From Gammaproteobacteria bacterium (lineage in GTDB: Bacteria > Pseudomonadota > Gammaproteobacteria > Burkholderiales > Burkholderiaceae_B): DNA of 47,344 bases. The notes beneath the pieces are model-generated. The model did no database searches, was not told the DNA's origin, and was given only the letters and a program-made list of their open reading frames with translations. The stretch spans positions 1-47,344 of the forward strand of contig JAHJCM010000170.1 in assembly GCA_018812945.1 (NCBI GenBank), written 5' to 3'. Position numbers and translations under genes: made by a program. Positions 1 through 9,963 of this stretch are shown here, in pieces; the stretch's first letter is position 1; each line of letters begins with the position of its first letter.

Positions 1-156
1 CAGGGGTGGCAACCGTTTTCAAGCGCGGATCCGGATAACGCAAAATTGGGAGTAAAGCCATGCTTTCAAAAAACCTTCACAGTCAACACTAAAAGGATAT
101 ACCTTCTGTGGCAAAAATAGTTCGCAAATTCCATCACTTGTTGCTCGGCACTTTGC

Positions 157-1245
157 ATGGGTGAGCTGCTCAACGCCATGAACCTGGCTTACAACACCAC
201 AATCAAGGCGCGTGTACGCTACGAACTGGCCCAACAAGGCCCAGGTTGCAGTTTACCCGCCCCATGCGAAGCAGTTCGACTTTGGCATGCACTGGCCAGC
301 ACTTGGTTGCTGCAAAGCAACAAAAGATTTTGGGTGGGCATTCACAGCCCGGCTTACCCGCAAAGCCTGCTTGCACTGAAAGACCCGCCCCTGATTCTGT
401 TCGGTGAAGGCCGCCTGGATTTGTTGAAAACCCGGGGCATCGCGATTGTAGGCAGCAGAAATGCCACACTCACCGGCTTGAGCAACGCACAGGGCTTTGG
501 CAAGGCTTTTGCGCAAGCCCAATGGGTAGTTGTCAGCGGCTTGGCCGAAGGCATTGACGGCGCAGCGCACGCTGGTGCACTTCAGGCCCTGGGTGCCACC
601 ATTGCCGTGCTGGGTTGTGGGCCAGACGAGGTTTACCCCCCGCACCACGCCGGTCTTAAAAAGCAGATTGTCGAACAAGGTGGTTTGGTGTTGTCCGAAT
701 ACCCACCCGGCACCGCGCCGCAAGCTGGCTTTTTTCCCCGTCGAAACCGCATTATTGCTGGCTTGGCCGATGCACTCCTGGTGGTCGAGGCAGCCATGCG
801 TTCAGGTTCCCTGATCACGGCAAGAGTCGCCAGTGAACTGGGGCGCCCGGTAGGGGCCATTCCTGGCTCCATTCACAGCAGCCAAAGCAAAGGCTGCCAC
901 GACATGATCAAAAAAGGCGCCTTGCTGGTAGAAACAGCCCTGGAGTTGATGGAAGAGGCCAAGGCCAGCCTGCCACAGTACAAACAGGCCAGCGTGTTGC
1001 AAGAAGATGACAGCGATTGCCACACCGAAATGACCTGCACCGTGGACACTGATGCTGAACCCGATGAAGAACTGGGCCGGGTATTGCAATACCTGGGGCA
1101 CGACCCGGTGCACACGGACACATTGGCCCGGCAATTGGGTTTGGACACGGAAGACACCCTGGCTGCACTGACCGAACTGGAGCTGCTGGGGCTGGTGCTG
1201 GGTGAAAGCGGTAACCGCTGGGTGCGTTCAAATGGTGTATTTTAA
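157..1245 (+). CDS. dprA: DNA processing protein DprA/Smf
   Basis: Rossmann-like core with GIAIVGSRNAT, VVSGLAEGIDGAAHAGAL, FFPRRNRIIAGLADALLVVEAAMRSGSLITA; C-terminal winged-helix-like segment. Confidence 0.93.
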   Translation: MGELLNAMNLAYNTTIKARVRYELAQQGPGCSLPAPCEAVRLWHALASTWLLQSNKRFWVGIHSPAYPQSLLALKDPPLILFGEGRLDLLKTRGIAIVGSRNATLTGLSNAQGFGKAFAQAQWVVVSGLAEGIDGAAHAGALQALGATIAVLGCGPDEVYPPHHAGLKKQIVEQGGLVLSEYPPGTAPQAGFFPRRNRIIAGLADALLVVEAAMRSGSLITARVASELGRPVGAIPGSIHSSQSKGCHDMIKKGALLVETALELMEEAKASLPQYKQASVLQEDDSDCHTEMTCTVDTDAEPDEELGRVLQYLGHDPVHTDTLARQLGLDTEDTLAALTELELLGLVLGESGNRWVRSNGVF

Positions 1246-1367
1246 AAAAAGGCCGTTGCAACAACAGAATTGAAGATTCTAGAGAAAGCCTTGATTTGTT
1301 GAAGGACTGACACTTACACTTCGGCGCACAAGGCCTTGAAATTACACATACCGACGAGTTGGACTAA

Positions 1368-3932
1368 TTGAGTAGCGAAAACCCCAAAAAACTGATCATC
1401 GCGGAAAAACCCTCTGTGGCCGCCGACATTGCGCGCTCCCTCGGTGGTTTCACCAAACACGACGATTACTTTGAAAGTGATGAGTACGTGCTGTCGTCGG
1501 CCGTGGGCCATTTGGTGGAAATCAAGGCGCCCGACGAATTTGAGGTGAAGCGGGGCAAGTGGAGTTTTGCCAACCTGCCCGTGTTGCCAACACACTTTGA
1601 CCTGAACCCGATTGCGAAAACAGAATCGCGCCTGAAGGTGCTGAACAAACTGATTAAACGCAAAGACGTGGTCGGCCTGATCAACGCCTGTGACGCGGGC
1701 CGGGAAGGTGAGCTGATTTTCCGCCTGATCGCGCAATACGCGAAAAGCAGCAAGCCGGTTGAGCGCCTGTGGTTGCAATCGATGACACCCGCAGCCATTC
1801 GTCAGGCCTTCTCGAGCCTGCGCAGCGATGCCGAGATGATGCCACTGGCCGATGCAGCGCGCTGCCGCTCGGAAGCAGACTGGCTAGTGGGTATCAATGG
1901 TACGCGCGCCATGACTGCATTCAACAGCAAGGAAGGTGGGTTTTACCTGACCACGGTAGGCCGGGTGCAAACCCCCACACTGGCCATTGTTGTAGAACGC
2001 GAAGAGAAAATTCGCAAGTTTGTGCCACGCACTTATTTCGAGATTCGCGCCAGTTTTGGTGCGCAAGCCGGTGCCTATGAAGGCAAGTGGTTTGACCGCG
2101 ACTTCAAAAAAGCAGAAGACCCCGAACAGCGCGCAGATCGCTTGTGGGACGAAGCCAAGGCCAAAGCCATTGTGGCGGCCTGTGATGGCAAACCCGGCAC
2201 GGTGGAAGAAGAAAGCAAACCCACCACCCAAATTGCACCGCAACTGTTCGATTTGACCAGCCTGCAACGTGAAGCGAACAGCCGTTTCGGTTTTTCAGCC
2301 AAGAACACTTTGGGCCTGGCCCAGGCGCTGTATGAAAAGCACAAGGTGCTGACTTACCCACGTACCGATTCAAAAGCACTGCCCGAGGATTACATGGGCA
2401 CCGTGAACCAAACCCTGAAAAGCTTTGTGGGTTTGGATTCAGGCCACATTGCCGGTGCGTACGGCCAATTTTGTGAACAAATCCTGAAAAACAACTGGGT
2501 CAAGCCCAACAAGCGGGTGTTCGACAACAGCAAAATTTCAGACCACTTTGCGATCATTCCAACCCTGCAAGTGCCAAAAAACCTGAGCGAACCCGAAGCC
2601 AAGCTATACGACATGGTGGTGAAACGCTTCCTGGCGGTGTTTTTCCCGCCAGCGGAATTCAACGTCACCACACGCATTACCACGGTTGAAGGCCACCCCT
2701 TCAAAACCGAAGGCAAGGTGCTGGTGAAGCCGGGCTGGCTGGCCATTTACGGTCGCGCAGCCGCTGCTGCCGGCGACGACAGCCTGGTGGCTGTGGATGC
2801 CGGTGAAAAGGTAAGTACCGACGAAATTGATGTACACACCCTGAGCACCAAGCCACCTGCACGCTACAGCGAAGCCACGTTGCTTTCCGCCATGGAAGGC
2901 GCCGGCAAGTTGGTGGAAGAAGAAGAACTACGCGACGCCATGGGCACGAAGGGCTTGGGCACGCCAGCCACACGAGCCGCCACCATTGAGGGTTTGATTA
3001 ACGAAAAATACCTGGTGCGTGAAGAACGCGCTTTGGTGCCCACAGCCAAGGCGTTCCAGCTGCTGACCCTGCTGCGTGGCCTGGACGTTGAAGAACTGAC
3101 CATGCCTGAGTTGACAGGCGAGTGGGAGTACAAACTTTCCTTGATGGAAAAGGGCGAGCTCTCGCGCGAACAATTCATGCAGGAAATCGCCAAGATTACG
3201 CAGAACATTGTTGACCGTGCGAAAAACTACACAGAGGAAACCATTCCAGGCGACTACGCCACACTGGTGACACCTTGCCCGAACTGCGGCAGCGTGGTGA
3301 AGGAAAACTACCGCCGCTTTGCCTGCACAAAATGCGAATTCTCGATCTCGAAAGTGCCAGGCGGGCGTCAGTTTGAAGTGGCTGAAGTTGAAAAGCTGTT
3401 GCAAGACCGCGAATTGCCAATGCTCGATGGTTTCCGCAGCAAAATGGGCCGTCCGTTTGCCGCGGTGCTGAAGCTGACTGATGAACACAAGCTGGAATTT
3501 GACTTTGGCCAGGCCAAAGACGATGACAATGGCGAACCCGTCGACTTCTCTGGTGAAACCCGACTTGGGCCATGTCCCAAGTGCGCATCCAATGTGTATG
3601 AACAGGCCACCAGTTATGTGTGCGAAAAATCAGTGGGACCAAGCAAAAGCTGTGACTTCCGTTCAGGCAAGGTGATTTTGCAACAACCCATTGACCGCGA
3701 ACAGATGGAAAAACTGTTGCTCGACGGTAAAACTGATTTGCTGACACGGTTTGTTTCATCGAAAACCCGCCGTGCGTTCAAAGCGTTTTTGGTCAAGAAA
3801 CCCGACGGTGCGATTGGTTTTGAGTTCGAGGCAAAAGCCGAGAAGAAGCCTGGTGCAGCCAAAGGCAAAACTGCGGCCAAGCCAGCGACAAAAACCGCAG
3901 CCAAAGCCAAGACTGCAAAAGAAACGTCATGA
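1368..3932 (+). CDS. topB: DNA topoisomerase III (type IA), TTG start, two C-terminal Cys4 zinc-finger-like motifs and Lys/Ala-rich tail
   Basis: LIIAEKPSVAADIARSLGG Toprim start, NACDAGREGELIFRLI, TTVGRVQTPTLAIV, LTYPRTDSKALPEDY; CPNC...CTKC and CPKC...C...C; tail KPGAAKGKTAAKPATKTAAKAKTAKETS. Confidence 0.95.
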   Translation: MSSENPKKLIIAEKPSVAADIARSLGGFTKHDDYFESDEYVLSSAVGHLVEIKAPDEFEVKRGKWSFANLPVLPTHFDLNPIAKTESRLKVLNKLIKRKDVVGLINACDAGREGELIFRLIAQYAKSSKPVERLWLQSMTPAAIRQAFSSLRSDAEMMPLADAARCRSEADWLVGINGTRAMTAFNSKEGGFYLTTVGRVQTPTLAIVVEREEKIRKFVPRTYFEIRASFGAQAGAYEGKWFDRDFKKAEDPEQRADRLWDEAKAKAIVAACDGKPGTVEEESKPTTQIAPQLFDLTSLQREANSRFGFSAKNTLGLAQALYEKHKVLTYPRTDSKALPEDYMGTVNQTLKSFVGLDSGHIAGAYGQFCEQILKNNWVKPNKRVFDNSKISDHFAIIPTLQVPKNLSEPEAKLYDMVVKRFLAVFFPPAEFNVTTRITTVEGHPFKTEGKVLVKPGWLAIYGRAAAAAGDDSLVAVDAGEKVSTDEIDVHTLSTKPPARYSEATLLSAMEGAGKLVEEEELRDAMGTKGLGTPATRAATIEGLINEKYLVREERALVPTAKAFQLLTLLRGLDVEELTMPELTGEWEYKLSLMEKGELSREQFMQEIAKITQNIVDRAKNYTEETIPGDYATLVTPCPNCGSVVKENYRRFACTKCEFSISKVPGGRQFEVAEVEKLLQDRELPMLDGFRSKMGRPFAAVLKLTDEHKLEFDFGQAKDDDNGEPVDFSGETRLGPCPKCASNVYEQATSYVCEKSVGPSKSCDFRSGKVILQQPIDREQMEKLLLDGKTDLLTRFVSSKTRRAFKAFLVKKPDGAIGFEFEAKAEKKPGAAKGKTAAKPATKTAAKAKTAKETS

Positions 3933-3960
3933 ATTTTGCGTTTTGAACGCTTTCTAAAAC

Positions 3961-3993
3961 TTACGCCTTCGCAGCGCGGGGCGTAATTTTTTT
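3961..3993 (+). terminator. Putative Rho-independent terminator of topB, overlapping the 3' end of the convergent gene
   Basis: TTACGCC (3961-3967) pairs with GGCGTAA (3980-3986), followed by seven Ts. Confidence 0.55.
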
Positions 3994-5088
3994 CAAGAGT
4001 TTCGACTCGATTGGGCTGCCCTTGAAGTAGTCAGCCACCACACACCCACCCAAAGCCGCCCACAGCAATCCACGCGACCCAAAGCCAGTGCTCATATACA
4101 CCCCTGGCATATTCGGTACGGGGCCGATGGCTGGCAAGCGATCATGCCAAACAGATCGCACAGCGCAACGGTGATCAAGCCACTCTCCAAGAGGTAAATC
4201 GGGAAATGCTGCCTTGAACCGGGCAATGTTCAACTCATCGGCCTCTGCAGTGGGGTTCAGGTGCAATACGGGTCGCTCGTAAGTGGCCCCCAACACCAAC
4301 CAGTCTTCTGCTGCTGGAGCAATCGCGTAACTTTCACCCGACAACACGACACCCGGTTTTACTGCACACCGAAGTTTGCTGATTTGGCCTTTGACAGCAT
4401 TTGCGCGAGCACCAGGGATCGGTACCAATTCAAGTGAATTTTCAGCCACACACACCACCACCGCCGCGTGTTGTTCCCGCAAGGGGCCTATATCGCCAAT
4501 GGTGCTGCTGTAATGGGTATGAAGCAAATCACCACAGGCCTGCAGATTGGCCGCTACCCAACGAGCTGGTTTCACCCAACCACCTTGCGGGAAAAACAGA
4601 CCACTCAAGGGTGTGGGCAACAGGGTATTGGGCTGCGCCCAGCGCACCAGTGTTTGCGGAAAATTCAACAACTCCAGTGTTTCACGCGCGCGGTCGGCCT
4701 CTTTAGGTGGCACAGTTTGCAAGTGCCCTGGGGTGTCCCAATCGACGCCTTTTTTCAGCAAACCTTGCGCGGTCAAATCCTCGAGCGACTGCAAGGTGTG
4801 TTCAAACCCCAAACGTGTTAATTGCGACAAGGGCGAATCGCCACGGGTAATGTGGGGGTGAAAAGCGCCCACCCAGTTACCGGAAGCACCCGCTGCGGGG
4901 CCGCTGGCTGAATCATGCAAGTGCACCTGCACACCCAGTTTGCAAAGCGCCAGCGCCACACTACTGCCCGCAATGCCCGCACCAATTACCGCGACCGTTG
5001 AAGGCGGATAAAGCACAGGGAACAGGGCTTGGGAAGGTGTTTCCGAAGAGGGCATGGGGTTGTGTGGGCAACAAGACAGACGCCGCAT
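3961..5088 (-). CDS. FAD-dependent oxidoreductase resembling the C-terminal (MnmC2) domain of MnmC; likely start at internal Met near 5055
   Basis: VAVIGAGIAGSSVALALCKLGVQVHLHDSASGPAAGASGNWVGAFHPHITRGDSPLSQL and YMSTGFGSRGLLWAALGG, typical of MnmC FAD domain; no methyltransferase domain fused. Confidence 0.8.
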   Translation of the reverse strand: MRRLSCCPHNPMPSSETPSQALFPVLYPPSTVAVIGAGIAGSSVALALCKLGVQVHLHDSASGPAAGASGNWVGAFHPHITRGDSPLSQLTRLGFEHTLQSLEDLTAQGLLKKGVDWDTPGHLQTVPPKEADRARETLELLNFPQTLVRWAQPNTLLPTPLSGLFFPQGGWVKPARWVAANLQACGDLLHTHYSSTIGDIGPLREQHAAVVVCVAENSLELVPIPGARANAVKGQISKLRCAVKPGVVLSGESYAIAPAAEDWLVLGATYERPVLHLNPTAEADELNIARFKAAFPDLPLGEWLDHRCAVRSVWHDRLPAIGPVPNMPGVYMSTGFGSRGLLWAALGGCVVADYFKGSPIESKLLKKITPRAAKA

Positions 5089-5166
5089 TGTAACTCACAC
5101 CCATTCTGGTGATTATATTTTGCGCATGATAATATGAGCGAGTAATCATACTTAATCGGGATCACG

Positions 5167-5598
5167 ATGTTCACTGTCAATTGGGAAGCTTTTACGCCCT
5201 ACCCGGCTTTGTTCGGCGGGTTGTTGATCGGCTTGTCGGCCGTCATGCTGATTCTGTTGACTGGCCGCGTGGCCGGGATCAGCGGCATAGTGGGCGGTTT
5301 GCTCAAGCCGCAACACGGAGAAATGCTGTGGCGACTTTCCTTTGTACTGGGCATGGCCGCAGCACCCTGGCTGTACCAAGCGGTGGTGGGAAGTTTTGAA
5401 TTTGAAAGCCCACGCGGCACGGTTGCATTGGTTGTTGCTGGGCTGTTGGTGGGTTACGGTACACGGCTGGGGTCGGGCTGCACCAGTGGGCATGGCGTGT
5501 GTGGGCTTTCACGGCTGTCGCTGCGATCGCTGATTGCCACGGGCGTTTTCATGGTCACCGGTTTCGTGGTGGCCTCAGTGCTTATGCATGTTATTTGA
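5167..5598 (+). CDS. YeeE/YedE family (sulfur transport) membrane protein, half 1
   Basis: GGLLIGLSAVMLILLTGRVAGISGIVGGLL and GYGTRLGSGCTSGHGVCGLSRLSLRSLIAT, signature of DUF395/YeeE. Confidence 0.85.
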   Translation: MFTVNWEAFTPYPALFGGLLIGLSAVMLILLTGRVAGISGIVGGLLKPQHGEMLWRLSFVLGMAAAPWLYQAVVGSFEFESPRGTVALVVAGLLVGYGTRLGSGCTSGHGVCGLSRLSLRSLIATGVFMVTGFVVASVLMHVI

Positions 5599-5611
5599 GG
5601 GAAACTAAATT

Positions 5612-6034
5612 GTGAAAAACAACATGCGTTTTGCCGTGGCAAGCGGCCTGGCAGGCTTGGTTTTTGGTTGGGGCTTGATCATCTCGGGCATGGCCAACCC
5701 GGCCAAGGTGATAGGCTTTCTTGATCTTTCCATGCCCTGGGATCCTTCACTGATGTTTGTGATGGGCGGTGCAATTGCCCTTGGGTTGCCCGGGTTTTTG
5801 TTGGCCAAGCGCCTGAAAAACAGCCTCATGGGCTTGCCCATGAATTTGCCCACCAACACCCATGTCGACAAAAAACTATTGCTGGGTGCGGCGTTATTTG
5901 GCGCGGGGTGGGGCATTGGCGGTTTTTGCCCCGGCCCTGCAGTAGTGGCTGCGGCCAGCCTGGCCACCGATGGCCTGATTTTTATTGCGGCCATGCTGGT
6001 GGGCATGTTCGTATTTTCAGTGCGCTCCCAGTAA
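5612..6034 (+). CDS. YeeE/YedE family (DUF6691-like) membrane protein, half 2 (GTG start)
   Basis: GLVFGWGLIISGMANPAKVIGFLDL...WDPSLMFVMGGAI...GAGWGIGGFCPGPAVVA. Confidence 0.83.
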   Translation: MKNNMRFAVASGLAGLVFGWGLIISGMANPAKVIGFLDLSMPWDPSLMFVMGGAIALGLPGFLLAKRLKNSLMGLPMNLPTNTHVDKKLLLGAALFGAGWGIGGFCPGPAVVAAASLATDGLIFIAAMLVGMFVFSVRSQ

Positions 6035-8221
6035 TTGCCGGCTCAACACCTGCCGCAGTTTGGGCACGTCCACTGGTTTGCTTAAAAACTCGTTCATGCC
6101 AGCATTCATGCAGGCCTGTTCATCTTCAGGCAGGGCTCCTGCAGTCAGGGCTACTATAGGCAAACGACTGGCTGGACCAGGCAACTGGCGAATTGCGATG
6201 GCGGCGTCAATGCCGTTCATCACCGGCATGTGAATGTCCATCAACACAAGGTCGATCGACGAATCTGCACGCACGGCGTCAACGGCCATTTGCCCGTTGT
6301 CGACCAACAATACATCTGCTTTCATTTTTGAAAGCAAGGCTTTGATCACATGCTGATTCAGCTTGTTGTCTTCAACCACCAGTATTTTTTTTCCCTGAAG
6401 TGACTCAGCCGCTGTGGGCAACAGGGCGGTTGAATCGCCCGTTTGTACAAACACGGTTTGAACCCGCAAGGTGAAACCAAATACGCTGCCAGCCTGCGGC
6501 ACAGAGGCAACAAACAGTTCGCCACCCATTAACTCGGTCAATCGCTTGCAGATCGCCAAACCCAAACCACTACCGCCAAACCGGCGTGTGGCGGTGTTGT
6601 CCGCCTGCTCAAAGGGGCGGGTCAGGCGCTCGAATTCATTGACATCGAAGCCGATACCCTGATCGTGTACCTCGGTGCAAATTACTGCCTCTTGCATGTC
6701 CAGCCTGTCGGCCTGCACTTTGACGCGCACCACGCCACTGTCGGAAAACTTGATCGCATTGTTCAACAAATTCGATAACACCTGCCCGTAACGCGCAGGG
6801 TCACCTTTCACCATCAGTGGTGTCATTGCATCCATTTCAAGTTCAAGGTTTAAACCTTTGAGCTGTGCTTTTGCAGTAAACAGGCGCAAGGTTCTGCGCA
6901 CCCTGTCATGCAAATCAAATTCAATATTCTCGATCCGTATAGAACCTGCCTCAATCTGCGAGAAACTCAGCACATCTTCAACCATGCCCAGCAATTGCTC
7001 TGAAGCCTCTTGAACCTGCTTCACATACTCTTTGGCCTGCGGATCTGTCAGCTGTTCTCCCAACAAAGTATTGAAACCCAGAATGGCGTTGAGCGGGGTA
7101 CGGATTTCGTGGCTCATATTGGCCAGAAACTGGCTTTTCGCATTGCTGGCGCTTTGTCGCCTGCGCTGTTGCACTAAAGAATAGATGGTGAGAAACAGCA
7201 TCAAATCAATTGCGCCGCCGGCGAGCAAAATCAGGTTGGGCAGGGAGCTGTGAACATCCCGATCAAAATCGGGTGTACTTTCAAAACGCGCGGTCCACGT
7301 TCGCCCAGACAACTCAACGGGGACTGTCACTGCATGGGTGTGATCAAACTGTTGGAGTTGCTGTGGGGTGTCTACTCCACTGGCGGAATCATAAATCAGC
7401 GATTCCGGCACCATGCTTTCAGCGTCATACAATTGAAAGTGAAGGGGAATTTTTTCATTGCCCAACACATTCTGCATCAGGTCCGAGGCAACAAATGGGC
7501 TATACACAAAGCCGCGAATAGCCTGCCTGCGAGAATCGACCGAACTTAAATCTACACCCTGGGTATACAAAGGCAGGTAAATCAGAAAGCCCTGGGCGGG
7601 GTTTCTCTCGTCGCCCTGCTTTAATTGCACCAAACCCGACACGGTGGGCTGACCCGTGTCCATGGCCCGGCGCATGGCCTCGCGGCGTACAGGCTCAGAA
7701 AACATGTCATAACCAAAAGCACGCTGGTTGCGTTCGTCGAAAGGTTCAATCAAGGTGATCGGAAAATACACCTCGCGTTGGCCAGTTGGAGTGACTGTGT
7801 AATTCGCAAACCCCTCTGCGCGAATACGGTTTTCATATTGTTGCAAGGCTTCCGGAAATACGCGTTCGGCGAACGCGAAACCTTGCACGCCTGGTAACTC
7901 GCGTTGCAAGTTGAGCGAGGCCACGTACACCTGCCAGTGTTCTCGATTTACGCTGGTGTGCGCATCAAAGAAAGCCACTCCACCGCGCAAAATTTGTTGG
8001 TACTGATTGATCCGGCTCTGAATGCGCTCTTGGGCATCTCGAACCTCAAATGAAAACCTGTCGTTGGCGCGTTTCTCGATGGCTTGGCTGGACAACACCC
8101 AGCCCAGCGCAGTGATGACAATTGAAAGCACCAACACCAACCACGCTGTGACCTCGTTGTGAAATAGATCCGCAAAGTTCTTTTTATTGGCGTCGGTGTG
8201 CAGACTGCTGGTGTTCGGCAT
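6017..8221 (-). CDS. CHASE-domain hybrid sensor histidine kinase with C-terminal receiver
   Basis: Periplasmic CHASE-like region (LPGVQGFAFAERV), HisKA SQFLANMSHEIRTPLNAILGFN, HATPase motifs, REC KILVVEDNKLNQHV...VLMDIHMPVMNG. Confidence 0.92.
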   Translation of the reverse strand: MPNTSSLHTDANKKNFADLFHNEVTAWLVLVLSIVITALGWVLSSQAIEKRANDRFSFEVRDAQERIQSRINQYQQILRGGVAFFDAHTSVNREHWQVYVASLNLQRELPGVQGFAFAERVFPEALQQYENRIRAEGFANYTVTPTGQREVYFPITLIEPFDERNQRAFGYDMFSEPVRREAMRRAMDTGQPTVSGLVQLKQGDERNPAQGFLIYLPLYTQGVDLSSVDSRRQAIRGFVYSPFVASDLMQNVLGNEKIPLHFQLYDAESMVPESLIYDSASGVDTPQQLQQFDHTHAVTVPVELSGRTWTARFESTPDFDRDVHSSLPNLILLAGGAIDLMLFLTIYSLVQQRRRQSASNAKSQFLANMSHEIRTPLNAILGFNTLLGEQLTDPQAKEYVKQVQEASEQLLGMVEDVLSFSQIEAGSIRIENIEFDLHDRVRRTLRLFTAKAQLKGLNLELEMDAMTPLMVKGDPARYGQVLSNLLNNAIKFSDSGVVRVKVQADRLDMQEAVICTEVHDQGIGFDVNEFERLTRPFEQADNTATRRFGGSGLGLAICKRLTELMGGELFVASVPQAGSVFGFTLRVQTVFVQTGDSTALLPTAAESLQGKKILVVEDNKLNQHVIKALLSKMKADVLLVDNGQMAVDAVRADSSIDLVLMDIHMPVMNGIDAAIAIRQLPGPASRLPIVALTAGALPEDEQACMNAGMNEFLSKPVDVPKLRQVLSRQLLGAH

Positions 8222-8309
8222 AGTTACTTACATTTCAGCGAATGGCGCTGGTCACGCATGCCACGCAGCATGCGGTTTTAGTATGCACTCAAACACCGGA
8301 AACTGTGGA

Positions 8310-9326
8310 TCAAAAATGGACAATTTGCCATGCATCCAGCACATGAAGAGTCACGCCATCGCGTTCTGAAAACATCTTTAACAATTCAAGGGATCTCGGG
8401 AAGTCATCCAGCAACTTGGGCATGGGTTTTAATGCGAGCGGCTCGCCCTGTTTCATCAAGGGTTGGGTAAAATCATCCCAGTGAATCAGGTACACATGCT
8501 TGGCTCCGGTACCGACCACCATTTCCCGCCAGTAATTCTCAATGTAGGCGTCGCTTAATTTACCCAAACCACCCATTCCCAAAAACACATGCTTCACCGC
8601 AATGCCTTTGTTTTGGCCTTCAACATAACCTGCGCTAGGCTGAACAAGCGCGAATGGCCCAGGCCCCAAGCGGGGGTGAGACACCACAAATGAATAGCTG
8701 ATTCCTTCTTTGAACTGCAAGGCATGGGCCGGAAGAAACACAGGTTTGGTGTTAAACCCACCCGTGAATCCGGTGGGCGCATGGGCAGATTGAATCAACT
8801 GAATATCAAACTCGCCCAACTTCACGCGGCCACTGCCCGTAAAAGCATCTATTTGTGTTGTCGGCACATCTTGCCCTTTGGCAATTTGCAGAGTCGATTC
8901 CGAACCCACCACCCGCGCGCCATATTGTTTCGCCAGAAAAGGAGCATCCAGGGAATGATCGTAATGCGAGTGAGCCACCACAATACCACTCAAGGCACTG
9001 GGCATATCCAGACGCTTGAACATCTCTGCGGCCACTGCGCCAACCTGGGTTTCATCAACGTTCAATCGGGAAAAAGCAACCTTGGACAACGGTTGTCGCG
9101 AGAAAAAACCATCGACCAGCCAGGTGCTCTGCCCATCGGTCCACGCCATGGACGAGGTTCCCAAAAACAAGGTTCGCACACTGCCGGCAGGGCCAGGTTT
9201 CAACGATTCAGGCAACTGGACAGCGGGATAAGACTTCAGCAGGAAAACCAGAGCGCCCAGCCCCAGTAAAACAATTGCCGACAATACATAAAAAGCGAAA
9301 CGCACAATGCGCATGGAATACCCCAA
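8310..9326 (-). CDS. Membrane-anchored MBL-fold metallohydrolase (TTG 9326 or ATG 9314 start)
   Basis: N-terminal TM anchor; GTSSMAWTDGQSTWLVDGFF, VVAHSHYDHSLDAPFLAKQYGARVVGSEST, YLIHWDDF. Confidence 0.8.
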   Translation of the reverse strand: MGYSMRIVRFAFYVLSAIVLLGLGALVFLLKSYPAVQLPESLKPGPAGSVRTLFLGTSSMAWTDGQSTWLVDGFFSRQPLSKVAFSRLNVDETQVGAVAAEMFKRLDMPSALSGIVVAHSHYDHSLDAPFLAKQYGARVVGSESTLQIAKGQDVPTTQIDAFTGSGRVKLGEFDIQLIQSAHAPTGFTGGFNTKPVFLPAHALQFKEGISYSFVVSHPRLGPGPFALVQPSAGYVEGQNKGIAVKHVFLGMGGLGKLSDAYIENYWREMVVGTGAKHVYLIHWDDFTQPLMKQGEPLALKPMPKLLDDFPRSLELLKMFSERDGVTLHVLDAWQIVHF

Positions 9327-9330
9327 ACAA

Positions 9331-9358
9331 AAAAGCCACCCGGCCTTGGGTGGCTTTT
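9331..9358 (-). terminator. Rho-independent terminator downstream of the cytochrome P460 gene
   Basis: Perfect 11-bp stem AAAAGCCACCC/GGGTGGCTTTT; minus strand reads into TTTTTTGTTTG. Confidence 0.85.
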
Positions 9359-9381
9359 ATTGTACGGAAATAGCCAGTGGT

Positions 9382-9963
9382 TTACTTGGTAACCAAAGCA
9401 GCCAGGTGGGCTTCTTCAACAGACATGGCTACTTTGCCAGCATGACCGTCCAGAATCTGGGCGCTCTTGCGTGTGTCAAAGTACTTGTCGTAGTGGAAAA
9501 TGTAGTCTTTGTCGGCCAGCGGCAGGTGGCAACCACGGCAGGTGGCGTAATCCACCTTGGCAGGCTGACCATTTGCGTCAAATGCGGCGTAAACCCAGTC
9601 ACCAGTCTTCATACCCTCTGGCGCAGTGCTGCCCCAGTTGTTGCCCTTGTACATGACAAACACTTTTTCCAGGCCAGCCTTGGTCATTTTGTCGCCAGTT
9701 TTGGTGGCTTTGTAAATTTCCATCACGCTCACAGTGCCGTTGGCAAAGGCTTCGCCTTTTTTGGCGGCTGCGCCAGTGGGGTTGATGTAAATGTCACGAA
9801 TGTGGCCAGTGGGCTTTTCGATTCCGGCCAGGAACACCGGCCAGGATTTGTAATCGGTGGGCTGGGCCAATTCACCGTCTTTCGGAGCTGGGCCAAACAT
9901 ACCGCCAGCCGCACAACCTGCCAGTACAACAGCTGCCGAAGCAGCAAGCATCAATTTTTTCAT
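9382..9963 (-). CDS. Cytochrome P460 family c-heme lipoprotein
   Basis: Lipobox VVLAGCAAGG; single heme-c motif CRGCH; P460-like WPVFLAGIEKPTGHIRDIYINPTGAAA. Confidence 0.78.
   Translation of the reverse strand: MKKLMLAASAAVVLAGCAAGGMFGPAPKDGELAQPTDYKSWPVFLAGIEKPTGHIRDIYINPTGAAAKKGEAFANGTVSVMEIYKATKTGDKMTKAGLEKVFVMYKGNNWGSTAPEGMKTGDWVYAAFDANGQPAKVDYATCRGCHLPLADKDYIFHYDKYFDTRKSAQILDGHAGKVAMSVEEAHLAALVTK

Noticed and set aside
3840-3929. Lys/Ala-rich tail of TopB as a novel domain
   Set aside because: Such basic low-complexity tails are common on DNA-binding proteins of beta-proteobacteria.
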